Source: Streptomyces sp. SID13031
Lineage (GTDB): Bacteria > Actinomycetota > Actinomycetes > Propionibacteriales > Kribbellaceae
Assembly: GCF_010548305.1 (NCBI RefSeq)
Contig: NZ_JAAGLV010000013.1
Span: 1-64,000, forward strand
Direction of reading: 5' to 3'
DNA: 64,000 nt
Below the pieces are notes generated by a model. It did no database searches and was not told the origin of the DNA. It saw only the letters and a list, made by a program, of their open reading frames with translations. The position numbers and the translations under genes are program-made. Within the stretch, counting starts at the first letter, position 1. The number at the start of each line of letters is the position of its first letter. Below, one piece after another: positions 15,902-23,452 of this stretch.

Positions 15902-16252
15902 GTGATCGAGATGAGCCGGGCTGATTTCGAGGTGCTGGTGTCCGAGGCGCTGGATCAGGTGCCGCCTGAGCTGGCGGGGCTGATCGACAACGTCGCGGTG
16001 TTCGTCGAGGACGACGCGCCGCCGGGCGACCCGCAGCTGCTCGGGATCTACGAGGGCATCCCGCTGACCGAGCGCGGGCACTACTACGGCGGTGTGCTGC
16101 CGGACCGGATCACCATCTACCGCAACCCGACGCTGGAGATGTGCGAGACGCTCGAGGACGTCGTCGACGAGGTGAACATCACCGTGGTGCACGAGATCGC
16201 GCACCACTTCGGCATCGACGACGCCCGCTTGCACGAGCTGGGTTACGGCTGA
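15902..16252 (+). CDS. Metallopeptidase family protein (minimal zincin, DUF1025 type)
   Basis: A 116-residue cytoplasmic protein of the minimal gluzincin family common in actinobacteria. The signature TVVHEIAHHFGIDDARLHEL holds HExxH, the following H and the C-terminal acidic residue. Its length matches the family. Substrates are unknown. GTG at 15902 begins MIEMSRADFEVLVSEALDQV; a nearby ATG (MSRADF) is the alternative start. It lies convergent with the polyprenol-phosphate mannosyltransferase. Confidence 0.85.
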   Translation: MIEMSRADFEVLVSEALDQVPPELAGLIDNVAVFVEDDAPPGDPQLLGIYEGIPLTERGHYYGGVLPDRITIYRNPTLEMCETLEDVVDEVNITVVHEIAHHFGIDDARLHELGYG

Positions 16253-16286
16253 CCGGTACTTCGTACCAGCCCGCCGTCGCCGGGTC

Positions 16287-17015
16287 TCAGGAGCGCTTGA
16301 AGAGCAGCTTCCACGGCATCAGGGCCGATTCGAGCTGGACCTTGAAGCTCATCTTCGAGGCGCCGATGGTGCGCTCCTCGAACCGGATCGGGGTCTCGGC
16401 GATCCGCCGGCCCTGGCGGACCGTGCGGTAGTTCATCTCGACCTGGAACGAGTACCCGTTGCTCTGGATCGTCGCCACGTCGATCGCCCGCAGAGTGTCC
16501 GCCTTCCAGGCCTTGAAGCCGGCCGTGGCGTCCTTCACGTGCAGCCGCAGGAGCGTGTTCACGTAGACGTTCGCGAACGCCGACAGCAGCCGCCGGTGCC
16601 AGGCCCACTCGGCCGCGGCCTCGCCGCCCTCGACGTACCGCGAGCCGATCACCACGGCTGCGTCGGTGGTCTGCAGGATCTCGACCATCGTCGGGATGAC
16701 GGCCGCGGGGTGCGACAGATCGGCGTCCATCTGGATGATGATGTCGGCGTTCTCGTCCAGCGCGCGGCTGATCCCGGCGATGTAGGCGCGGCCGAGGCCG
16801 TCCTTCGCGGTCCGGTGCAGCACCGAGACCTCCTCGGGCGCGGCCTTCGCCAGCTCGTCGGCGACGTCGCCGGTGCCGTCGGGGGAGTTGTCGTCGACCA
16901 CCAGCATCTGCAACCCGGGCAGCTTCAGGTCGGACAGCAGGGCCGCCAGAACGGGCAGGTTCTCCCGCTCGTTGTAGGTCGGCACCACCACGATGATCTT
17001 GGCGCTCTCAGCCAT
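16287..17015 (-). CDS. ppm1: Polyprenol monophosphomannose synthase (GT2)
   Basis: A 242-residue GT2 enzyme that moves mannose from GDP-mannose to polyprenyl phosphate on the inner membrane face, supplying donor for lipoglycans and protein O-mannosylation. Visible motifs: VVVPTYNERENLPVL, VVDDNSPDGTGDVA, the DxD-bearing QMDADLSHP, GSRYVEGG and GFKAWKADTLRAID. It lacks C-terminal membrane helices, as do actinobacterial catalytic domains, and no acyltransferase (Lnt) domain is fused. The start at 17015 has GAAGGA upstream; residues before it are not conserved. Confidence 0.9.
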   Translation of the reverse strand: MAESAKIIVVVPTYNERENLPVLAALLSDLKLPGLQMLVVDDNSPDGTGDVADELAKAAPEEVSVLHRTAKDGLGRAYIAGISRALDENADIIIQMDADLSHPAAVIPTMVEILQTTDAAVVIGSRYVEGGEAAAEWAWHRRLLSAFANVYVNTLLRLHVKDATAGFKAWKADTLRAIDVATIQSNGYSFQVEMNYRTVRQGRRIAETPIRFEERTIGASKMSFKVQLESALMPWKLLFKRS

Positions 17016-17217
17016 TCTCAATCCTTCACAAAGGCCATCTCCGGACACAGGACGCTATCGCATCAACTGTTCGAACCACGCTTCGGTGACGTGATCAAAG
17101 ATTGCAGTACGGCGTACGCGGGCTGTTCGGGGCGGGCCGGCCACTTCGCGGCGGTCTGTGCGAGCAGGCCGCCGCGAAGGTGCTGGCTAGTGGGTTGGCG
17201 GATGGACTAGCGGTCGG

Positions 17218-17802
17218 TCAGAAGGCGGCTGCCCACTGGTCGACGAGTTCGCTGACCATGTGCAGGGCCAGCAGGTGCATCTCCTGGATCCGGGCGGTCT
17301 CGTCGGCCGGTACGACGATCGCGAGGTCGGCCGCCGCGGCCAGGCCGACTCCGCGCCGGGAGGTGAAGGCCACCGAGCAGGCCCCGGCCGAACGGGCCGC
17401 TTCCAGCCCCTTCACCACCGTCGGCGAGGTCCCGGAGGTACTGAAGCCGACCACCATGTCGCCCGGCCGGACCAGCGCCTGGACCTGCCGGGAGAACACT
17501 TCGTCGTAGCCATAGTCGTTGGCGATGCAACTGGTGACGGCTGCGTCGCCGACCAGGGCAACGGCGGGTAGCGGCCGCCGTTCCCTCAGGTAGCGGCCGA
17601 TGAGTTCACCGACCAGGTGCTGTGCGTCGGCAGCGGATCCACCGTTGCCGTAGGTGTAGAGCACCCCGCCCAGGTCGAGTCGGCGGATGAGCTCGTCAGC
17701 GACCGCTTGGATCGCGTCTAGCTGGCTGTGCATCGCCTGGGCGACCTCGGTGTGACGCTCGAGCTGCCTGGCGATGACCCGGTCTACATAAAGTTGTGTC
17801 AT
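17218..17802 (-). CDS. SIS-domain sugar-phosphate isomerase, GmhA-like
   Basis: A 194-residue sugar isomerase of the sedoheptulose-7-phosphate isomerase family. Signatures: YTYGNGGSAADAQHLVGELI, the polar loop SCIANDYGYDEVFSRQVQAL and VVGFSTSGTSPTVVKGLEAA, which bind the sugar phosphate. The C-terminal helix holds EMHLLALHMVSELVDQ, with the catalytic-type His. It starts at MTQLYVDR, 22 nt after the LacI gene, so both are probably one transcript. No heptose GDP-activation genes are in view, so the substrate may be another ketose phosphate. Confidence 0.85.
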   Translation of the reverse strand: MTQLYVDRVIARQLERHTEVAQAMHSQLDAIQAVADELIRRLDLGGVLYTYGNGGSAADAQHLVGELIGRYLRERRPLPAVALVGDAAVTSCIANDYGYDEVFSRQVQALVRPGDMVVGFSTSGTSPTVVKGLEAARSAGACSVAFTSRRGVGLAAAADLAIVVPADETARIQEMHLLALHMVSELVDQWAAAF

Positions 17803-17824
17803 GTGCCGGTGGTACGCCAGAAAT

Positions 17825-18862
17825 TCAGTTTCTGGGAGCGGGTCCGGTGGATCCGCGGACAACAAGACGTGGCGCGACCCGGACGATTCGCCGTCTGGCA
17901 GGCAGTTCGTCCCTGATTCTGGCCAACAATAGTTGCGCAGAGCTACGACCCAGATCCACTGTGTGCTGATCCACCGTGGTGATGCCCGGTTGGACCAGTG
18001 ACATCCACGGAACATCGTCGTACGCGGCGAGGCTGATTTTGTTCGGTATCCGGAGTCTCCGGCGCTTCAATTCGGCCAATGCGCCCTGTGCCAGCACGTT
18101 GTTCGCCGACAGGATCGCGGTCACGTCGTGCTCGTCGAGCAGCTTGCGGGTGGTCTGCTTGGCGGCCTCGGCGTCGAAGCTGGTGAAGACGATCAGGTCC
18201 TCGTCGAGCTCCAGACCGGCCTCCTCGTACGCCGCCCGGAACCCGGCCAGCCGGCCAGCGCCGGTGGACCATTTCGTCTCATCGATCAGCAGGCCGATCC
18301 GCCGGTGGCCGTGCCCGAGCAGGTGCTCGGTCAGCTCCCGCGCCCCGGCCTTGTTGTCGCTCAGGACAGCGTCGCCGCCCCGGCCGAGCTGCCGGTCGGC
18401 GGAGACCACGTGGATCCCGTTGTCCTGCAGCATCTTCGGGCAGGCGGCCGCGACCGGGGTCACGATCACCCCGGCGACCTGCATCGCGAGCAGCGTCTCC
18501 GCCGCGTGCATCTCCTCTTCGGGGTCGCCGTTGTCGTTCACCAGGATCATCTGGTGCCCCTCGAACCGGAGCACCTCCTCGATCCCGGCGGCCAGATCGG
18601 CGTAGAACGGGTTGCGCAGGTCGGAGATCAGGACGCCGATCGCGGTCGACGTCCGGCTGCGCAGGTTGCGGGCCATGTGGTTCGGCACGTAGCCGAGCCG
18701 CAGGGCGGCCGCCTGGACGCGCTCGCGCACCTCGGGTGAGGCGTAGCCCCGGGTGTGCAGGGCGCGCGACACAGTCGATGGCGAGACGCCGGCCTCCCGG
18801 GCGACGTCCTGCACGGTCGGCCGGCTCTGCTGCTTCCTGGATTCCCCGGTCACAGGCGTCAT
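17825..18862 (-). CDS. LacI family transcriptional regulator
   Basis: A 345-residue repressor. The helix-turn-helix is TVQDVAREAGVSPSTVSRAL at residues about 14-33, followed by the hinge helix (PNHMARNLRSRTSTAIGVLI) and a periplasmic-binding-type effector domain with NPFYADLAAGIEE and AAYDDVPWMSLVQPGITTVD. It is 22 nt upstream of the SIS isomerase gene, so it probably controls that gene or sugar uptake genes elsewhere. Start MTPVTGES at 18862 was preferred because earlier in-frame codons add unconserved residues. Confidence 0.9.
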   Translation of the reverse strand: MTPVTGESRKQQSRPTVQDVAREAGVSPSTVSRALHTRGYASPEVRERVQAAALRLGYVPNHMARNLRSRTSTAIGVLISDLRNPFYADLAAGIEEVLRFEGHQMILVNDNGDPEEEMHAAETLLAMQVAGVIVTPVAAACPKMLQDNGIHVVSADRQLGRGGDAVLSDNKAGARELTEHLLGHGHRRIGLLIDETKWSTGAGRLAGFRAAYEEAGLELDEDLIVFTSFDAEAAKQTTRKLLDEHDVTAILSANNVLAQGALAELKRRRLRIPNKISLAAYDDVPWMSLVQPGITTVDQHTVDLGRSSAQLLLARIRDELPARRRIVRVAPRLVVRGSTGPAPRN

Positions 18863-18986
18863 GGTAGGGCCACGATCGCCGATTCGTGTCCCTTTGGCCT
18901 CCATCGTGAGCAAAGCGCCGCACCGATGAGCGTGGGACTACGCATGCCGCGGGGACCACGATTGCCCGCAGAGCGTCTCCGGCGGG

Positions 18987-19775
18987 TTACAGACCGTTGC
19001 GCCAGCTGTTGTTGATGGCGACCCGGGCGTTCGGCGATCGCAGCCGGACAGTGGCCCAGACGAGCTTGCCGCCGGTCGACGTCGGGCTGGCGCCCCACGC
19101 GGTCGCCAGAGTGGCAACGATGCCGAGTCCCAGCCCGCTCTCGCGAACGCCCGGCGGACGGCGTACGGGCAGCTCAGGGCTGCCGTCGGAGACCGCGACC
19201 ATGAGGACCTGCCGGCGCAGCTCCAGCCGGAGCTCGGCCTCGGTATGGGCGTGCCGGACCACGTTGGCCACCAGTTCGGACACGATCGCCACCGCGTCCT
19301 CGGAGACCTCCTCGCAGTGCCACAGCTCGCAGACCGAGGCGACGAACCGGCGCGCCGTGGCCGCGCTGTGCGGCTCCGGGGCCAGCCGGAGCTTGCTGAA
19401 CTGCCGGGCCGGCGGGGTGCGGATCGATGCCAGTGCCGAGGCGAGGTCGGGAAAGACGGGGATGAAGCGGGCGATCAGCTCCGAGTGCTGCTGCAGCTCG
19501 TGGCTGCGGTTCCGGCCGGTCACCAGCAGCAGGGGAGTGCCCGACCAGTCCGCGACCTGGCGGGCGAGGTTGGTGAAGACGCTGAGCGAGTACGCCCGGG
19601 CGAGCACGAGGTCTTGCAGCATCACGATCACGGCGCCGGGCTGGTCGGCCAGCCGTCTGGCCAGGAAGGATCGCAGTTGCGGCGCGGTTCTCAGCTCCAG
19701 CGTTCCCGACGGGCTGACCACCACCGCCTCCCCGACGGTCCGGACGCCGATCGCGAGTGGACTTCCGCGAGCCAT
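18987..19775 (-). CDS. STAS-HATPase fusion, anti-sigma regulatory (RsbW-like) protein
   Basis: A 262-residue two-domain protein. Residues about 5-110 have a STAS-like pattern (VVVSPSGTLELRTAPQLRSF, PGAVIVMLQDLVLARAYSLS). Residues about 140-255 are a GHKL ATPase with DAVAIVSELVANVVRHAHTE (N box) and RESGLGLGIVATLATAWG (G boxes), as in RsbW serine kinases. The usual DSSG phospho-acceptor motif is not evident in the STAS half. Start at 19775 has GGAGG 9 nt upstream. The separate STAS protein at 19982 is encoded on the same strand upstream and is a candidate partner. Confidence 0.8.
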   Translation of the reverse strand: MARGSPLAIGVRTVGEAVVVSPSGTLELRTAPQLRSFLARRLADQPGAVIVMLQDLVLARAYSLSVFTNLARQVADWSGTPLLLVTGRNRSHELQQHSELIARFIPVFPDLASALASIRTPPARQFSKLRLAPEPHSAATARRFVASVCELWHCEEVSEDAVAIVSELVANVVRHAHTEAELRLELRRQVLMVAVSDGSPELPVRRPPGVRESGLGLGIVATLATAWGASPTSTGGKLVWATVRLRSPNARVAINNSWRNGL

Positions 19776-19981
19776 ACGCATCCCCCTCCCCAGGCCGCCG
19801 CGACCCATCCCCGTGGGTCGTGCGGCAACGTTGCCATCACCCGTCAGAGCCCGGCAGTGACTCAGCGTTCCCATCCTCGGCGCGGGTCAATCCTCTTCGG
19901 GCAGGCCGGTATCACACGGTGACCACCGGTACGCCGATCCGCAGGGCGCCCGGCCGGCCGTAGTGCCGGCGTGGGAGCCGG

Positions 19982-20371
19982 TCAGGAGCCCAGATGCTGG
20001 AGGGCGTCGTCGACGGAGGCGAAGATCCGGAAGTCACGCCCGAGGCCGGTGATGGTCAGCGGACGGTCCACCGGACGCCCGACGCCGACCAATGCGAGAT
20101 CGATGCCATGTTGCCCGGCCAATTGCCTGGCCTCGACCAGATTGCCCAGCCCGGCCGAGCTGCAGAACGTCACCGCGGACACCTCGATGAGCACCAGTCG
20201 CGCCGGTGGAGCGATCGCCGCCCGGATCGCTTCGGCCGCGAACTCGGTGGTGGCGATGTCGATCTCACCGGACAGCCGGACCACCAGCATGCCAGGCTGA
20301 ACTTCTTCGGTGACGGCTCCGAACGTGGTCCGGATCATCTCGCCGTCGCCGCCGTTGGGCTGGCTCGTCAC
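19982..20371 (-). CDS. STAS-domain anti-sigma factor antagonist
   Basis: A 129-residue SpoIIAA/RsbV-type protein. The core reads LVVRLSGEIDIATTEFAAEA, LVLIEVSAVTFCSSAGLGNL and ALVGVGRPVDRPLTITGL. CSSAGL contains the serine phosphorylated by RsbW kinases; unphosphorylated protein captures the anti-sigma factor. GTG start at 20371 has GGGGGAGAG upstream. Located 206 bp upstream of the STAS-HATPase gene on the same strand, and 13.5 kb from the SigF-type gene at 33857. Confidence 0.85.
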   Translation of the reverse strand: MTSQPNGGDGEMIRTTFGAVTEEVQPGMLVVRLSGEIDIATTEFAAEAIRAAIAPPARLVLIEVSAVTFCSSAGLGNLVEARQLAGQHGIDLALVGVGRPVDRPLTITGLGRDFRIFASVDDALQHLGS

Positions 20372-20455
20372 GCTGTCTCTCCCCCGGGTGCTCCCGCGAC
20401 GCCGGTCGGTCCTGGCGCGGTGGACAACAGCCCTGGTATCACCGTATGCCCGAAC

Positions 20456-20497
20456 ACTCCGGGGTCACAACGGTTGTTTGCCCGTGGACCCCGGAGT
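20456..20497 (-). terminator. Hairpin terminator of the LVIVD gene
   Basis: ACTCCGGGGTC / GACCCCGGAGT, a perfect 11-bp stem with a 20-nt loop, 14 nt past the minus-strand stop at 20511. Confidence 0.75.
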
Positions 20498-20510
20498 GCG
20501 ACGGAAACGT

Positions 20511-21887
20511 TTACGAGAAAGCTGGCTGCGTCTGGACGTTGAGCTCCTTCAGCTTGACGCGTCTGGCCGGGTCGGTGCGCTTGTCGTCGATCCGGAAGAC
20601 ATCGAAGGACTTGACCGATTCAGTGCCGTAGATGGCACCGTTGTAGTAGTAGACGGACCAGTAGCCGCCGAAGTCCGCCGGCTCGATCGCGGGGCGGTCG
20701 AAGTACCCGATCTCCTTCGGGTGCAGCGAGTCGGTGAAGTCCCAGACCGAGAAGCCGCCCTGGTACCAGGCCTGCACCATGATGTCGCGACCCTTCACCG
20801 GGATCAGCGAGCCGTTGTGCGAGACGCAGTTCTCCTCGACGGCCTGGTGCCGCGGGATCTTGTAGTAGCTGCGGAAGACCAGCTTCTTGTGCTTGATGTC
20901 GAAGATCGCGGTGGCGCCCCGGTTCGGACCGACCTCTGCGTTGCACTCGGCACCGCCGCCGCCACCGAGCTCGTCCATGAAGACGACCTTGGTGCCGTCG
21001 CCGTTGAAGGTGGCGCCGTGCCAGAAGGAGAAGTTGGCCGCGTCCTGGACCCGGTCGATCACCTTCGGGCGCTCCGGCTTGGAGATGTCCAGCAGGATGC
21101 CGTCACCCATGCAGGCGGCCGCGGCGAGGTTCCGCGCCGGGAAGGCGGTGATGTCGTGGCAGCCGCTGGTCGTGCTGCCCGTCGGGCTGCCGGGAAAGCC
21201 ACCGTCCGGGAACAGCACCGGCGACGCCACCACGGCAGCTTGCTCGGGGTGCCGCAGCGGGACCTTCACGATGTCGATCAGGTCGTTCGGCGGCTGGCAG
21301 TCCGGGAACGTCACGTTGGGCCGGTACGACGAGTTGTAGATGTAGATGTTCTTCCGCGACTTGTCCGGGATCAGCGTGTGCGTGTGGGAGCCGCAATGGG
21401 TCTCGACGGCGGCGATGTAGCGGGGGTTGGCCGGGTCCTTGACGTCGAAGACCTTGATCCCCTCCCACGACTCCTTGATCGTCGCCGGCTGCGGGACGCT
21501 CTGGCAGGAGTTGTCACTGCGGGACGAGTCGGTACTGAGGAACAGCAGGCCGTTCGAGACGCTGATGTCGTTCTGGCTGCCGGGACAGGACACCTGGCTG
21601 ACCAGCCGCGGGTTGGCCGGATCGCCGATGTCGTAGATCGCGAACCCGGAGTAGTTGCCGACGTAGGCCAGCTTGCCGGCGAACGCGATGTCGGTGTTGA
21701 TCCCGTCGGCCAGCGGTCCGCTCATCGGCGCACTGGCCAGATGGGTGATGTTGTCGCTTTTGGTCGCGCCGGTCTCCGGCGGCGCCGGCACCTCGGCGCT
21801 CGCCGGGCCGACGGCACCGATCAGAGCGACGACGAGACCGACACTGAAGCAGAGACTGGCGAGCGTGCGGGGGCGGCCGATGCGCAT
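20511..21887 (-). CDS. Secreted LVIVD-repeat beta-propeller protein
   Basis: A 458-residue exported protein. After a signal peptide (LCFSVGLVVALIGAVGPASA), repeats of the LVIVD type occur: IAFAGKLAYVGNYSGFAIYD, EGIKVFDVKDPANPRYIAAV, GDGILLDISKPERPKVIDRV, RGATAIFDIKHKKLVF and GGFSVWDFTDSLHPKEIGYF. They should form a beta-propeller outside the cell. No enzymatic residues are assignable. It is divergent from the DUF305 gene (91-bp gap), a pairing I recall from other actinobacteria. AAAGGACC precedes the ATG. Confidence 0.85.
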   Translation of the reverse strand: MRIGRPRTLASLCFSVGLVVALIGAVGPASAEVPAPPETGATKSDNITHLASAPMSGPLADGINTDIAFAGKLAYVGNYSGFAIYDIGDPANPRLVSQVSCPGSQNDISVSNGLLFLSTDSSRSDNSCQSVPQPATIKESWEGIKVFDVKDPANPRYIAAVETHCGSHTHTLIPDKSRKNIYIYNSSYRPNVTFPDCQPPNDLIDIVKVPLRHPEQAAVVASPVLFPDGGFPGSPTGSTTSGCHDITAFPARNLAAAACMGDGILLDISKPERPKVIDRVQDAANFSFWHGATFNGDGTKVVFMDELGGGGGAECNAEVGPNRGATAIFDIKHKKLVFRSYYKIPRHQAVEENCVSHNGSLIPVKGRDIMVQAWYQGGFSVWDFTDSLHPKEIGYFDRPAIEPADFGGYWSVYYYNGAIYGTESVKSFDVFRIDDKRTDPARRVKLKELNVQTQPAFS

Positions 21888-21978
21888 GCCTTGGTCCTTT
21901 TCTGAAGTTGTTAGAACGCTCAGCTTAAGCGTGATAGACACTGTCCGGTAGCGATTTGCCACAGGGAGTGAGGCCCAG

Positions 21979-22626
21979 GTGACTTTTTCCGCACGCCGCC
22001 GGACGATTGCCGTCGTGGTGATCGCCCTGATGGTCACCGGCTGCAGTTCCGACCCCAAGCCGCAGGCGGCGCAGACCCCGCCCGGCCTGCCGGTGATCGT
22101 TCCGGGGACGCCGGGCGGGCCGAACAAGACCGTGACGGCGTTGCCCTCCACCCAGGCGACGGTCGACCCGGATGACGTCCGCTTCCTGAGCGACATGATG
22201 GTCCACCACACCCAGGCGCTGCTGATGGCGGGATGGGCCGGTACGTCGGCCGCCAACGCGCGGGTGAAGGCGCTGGCCGAGCGGATCCGGGTCGGCCAGC
22301 AGCCGGAGATCGCGTCGATGCGGCAGCTCCTCACCGCCGCCGGCCAGACCCCGCCGGACCTGGAACACGTCGAGCACCTCGATCACAGCAAGATGCCGGG
22401 GATGGCGACCCAGGCCGAGCTGACCACCCTGCAGAAGACTCGTGGCAAAGCCTTCGACGAGCTGTTCCTGAACCTGATGATCAAGCATCATGAGGGCGCG
22501 GTGACGATGAGCGACGAGCAGCTCGAGAACGGCTCGGCGATCCGGGTCGGGGAGCTGGCCCAGGAGGTCAGCGTCACCCAGACGAAGGAGATCGCCACGA
22601 TGAAGGAACTGCTGAAGGAGCTCTGA
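21979..22626 (+). CDS. DUF305 lipoprotein (ferritin-like/DinB-type helical domain)
   Basis: A 215-residue lipoprotein with lipobox ALMVTGCSSD (Cys near residue 21). The DUF305 domain is visible as paired helical repeats: FLSDMMVHHTQALLMAGWA and LFLNLMIKHHEGAVTMSDEQ, the MxxHH-type motifs that form a putative metal site. Function is not established; metal or copper handling is often proposed. GTG start follows GGGAGTGAGG. Its 3' end overlaps the translation start region of the AlkD-type gene. Confidence 0.85.
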   Translation: MTFSARRRTIAVVVIALMVTGCSSDPKPQAAQTPPGLPVIVPGTPGGPNKTVTALPSTQATVDPDDVRFLSDMMVHHTQALLMAGWAGTSAANARVKALAERIRVGQQPEIASMRQLLTAAGQTPPDLEHVEHLDHSKMPGMATQAELTTLQKTRGKAFDELFLNLMIKHHEGAVTMSDEQLENGSAIRVGELAQEVSVTQTKEIATMKELLKEL

Positions 22627-22627
22627 G

Positions 22628-23362
22628 CTGAGCACGATCGACGACCTGCTCAGGGAGATCGACGAGGCGGCCGACCCCGCGATCGCCGAGGTGCTCGCGC
22701 GCTACTTCCAGGTCAAGCCCGGCGGCTATGGCGAAGGCGACCTGATGATCGGCGTCAAGCTCTCCACCCTGCGCATCCTGCTCAAGCCGTACCTCCGCGC
22801 CGGCCTCCCGTTGCCTGCGATCGAGAAGGCGCTCGCCAGCCCTGTGCACGAACACCGATTGGCGATCCTCTGCCTGCTCGCGGATCGCGCCGGTCGCGCC
22901 CTCAAGCCCCGTACTGCGAACCCGGCGGAGCTCACCGCGATCTACGAGCTCTACCTACGGAGTACGAAGTACATCGACAACTGGGACCTGGTCGACTGCA
23001 GCGCGCCCGAGATCGTCGGGGCCGAGCTGCTCGACCAACCCCGGGACGTGCTCTACCAGTTGATTGCCTCCAGCAACCTCTGGGAACGGCGGATCGCGCT
23101 GGTTGCCACCTACAAACTGATCCGGAACGGCCAGACCGACGACACCTTCGCACTCGCCGAGCGGGTGCTGAACGACCCGGAGGACCTCATCCACAAGGCC
23201 TCCGGCTGGATGCTCCGCGAGGCCGGCAAGCACACCGCTCCGGACGCTCTGCGCGCCTTCCTGGATGCTCACGCGACCCAGATGCCCAGGACCATGCTGC
23301 GCTACTCGATCGAGCGTCTCCCGGCCGAGACCCGGAGGCATTACCTGCAGCTCGGCAAATAG
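22628..23362 (+). CDS. DNA alkylation repair protein, AlkD/HEAT-repeat glycosylase family
   Basis: A 244-residue all-helical protein of the AlkD family, which excises bulky or cationic N3/N7-alkylpurines without base flipping. Conserved blocks: ARYFQVKPGGYGEGDLMIGV, ALASPVHEHRLAILCLLADR, IDNWDLVDCSAPEIVGAELL, WERRIALVATYKLI and DLIHKASGWMLREAGK. The last includes the catalytic-site Asp/Trp/Arg type residues. No ATG or GTG exists before the conserved start; CTG at 22628, 7 nt after AAGGAG and 1 nt after the DUF305 stop, restores STIDDLLREIDEAADP. A GTG at 22691 would cut this off, so I favour CTG with translational coupling. Confidence 0.85.
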   Translation: MSTIDDLLREIDEAADPAIAEVLARYFQVKPGGYGEGDLMIGVKLSTLRILLKPYLRAGLPLPAIEKALASPVHEHRLAILCLLADRAGRALKPRTANPAELTAIYELYLRSTKYIDNWDLVDCSAPEIVGAELLDQPRDVLYQLIASSNLWERRIALVATYKLIRNGQTDDTFALAERVLNDPEDLIHKASGWMLREAGKHTAPDALRAFLDAHATQMPRTMLRYSIERLPAETRRHYLQLGK

Positions 23363-23452
23363 CCGCCAGACCTTCACAGTGCGCGAGCGAGCCAGTACTC
23401 TCCGGTAAAGATGAAATTGACTCAGCTTTCATCCGTGCAGAAGGAGACGCCC

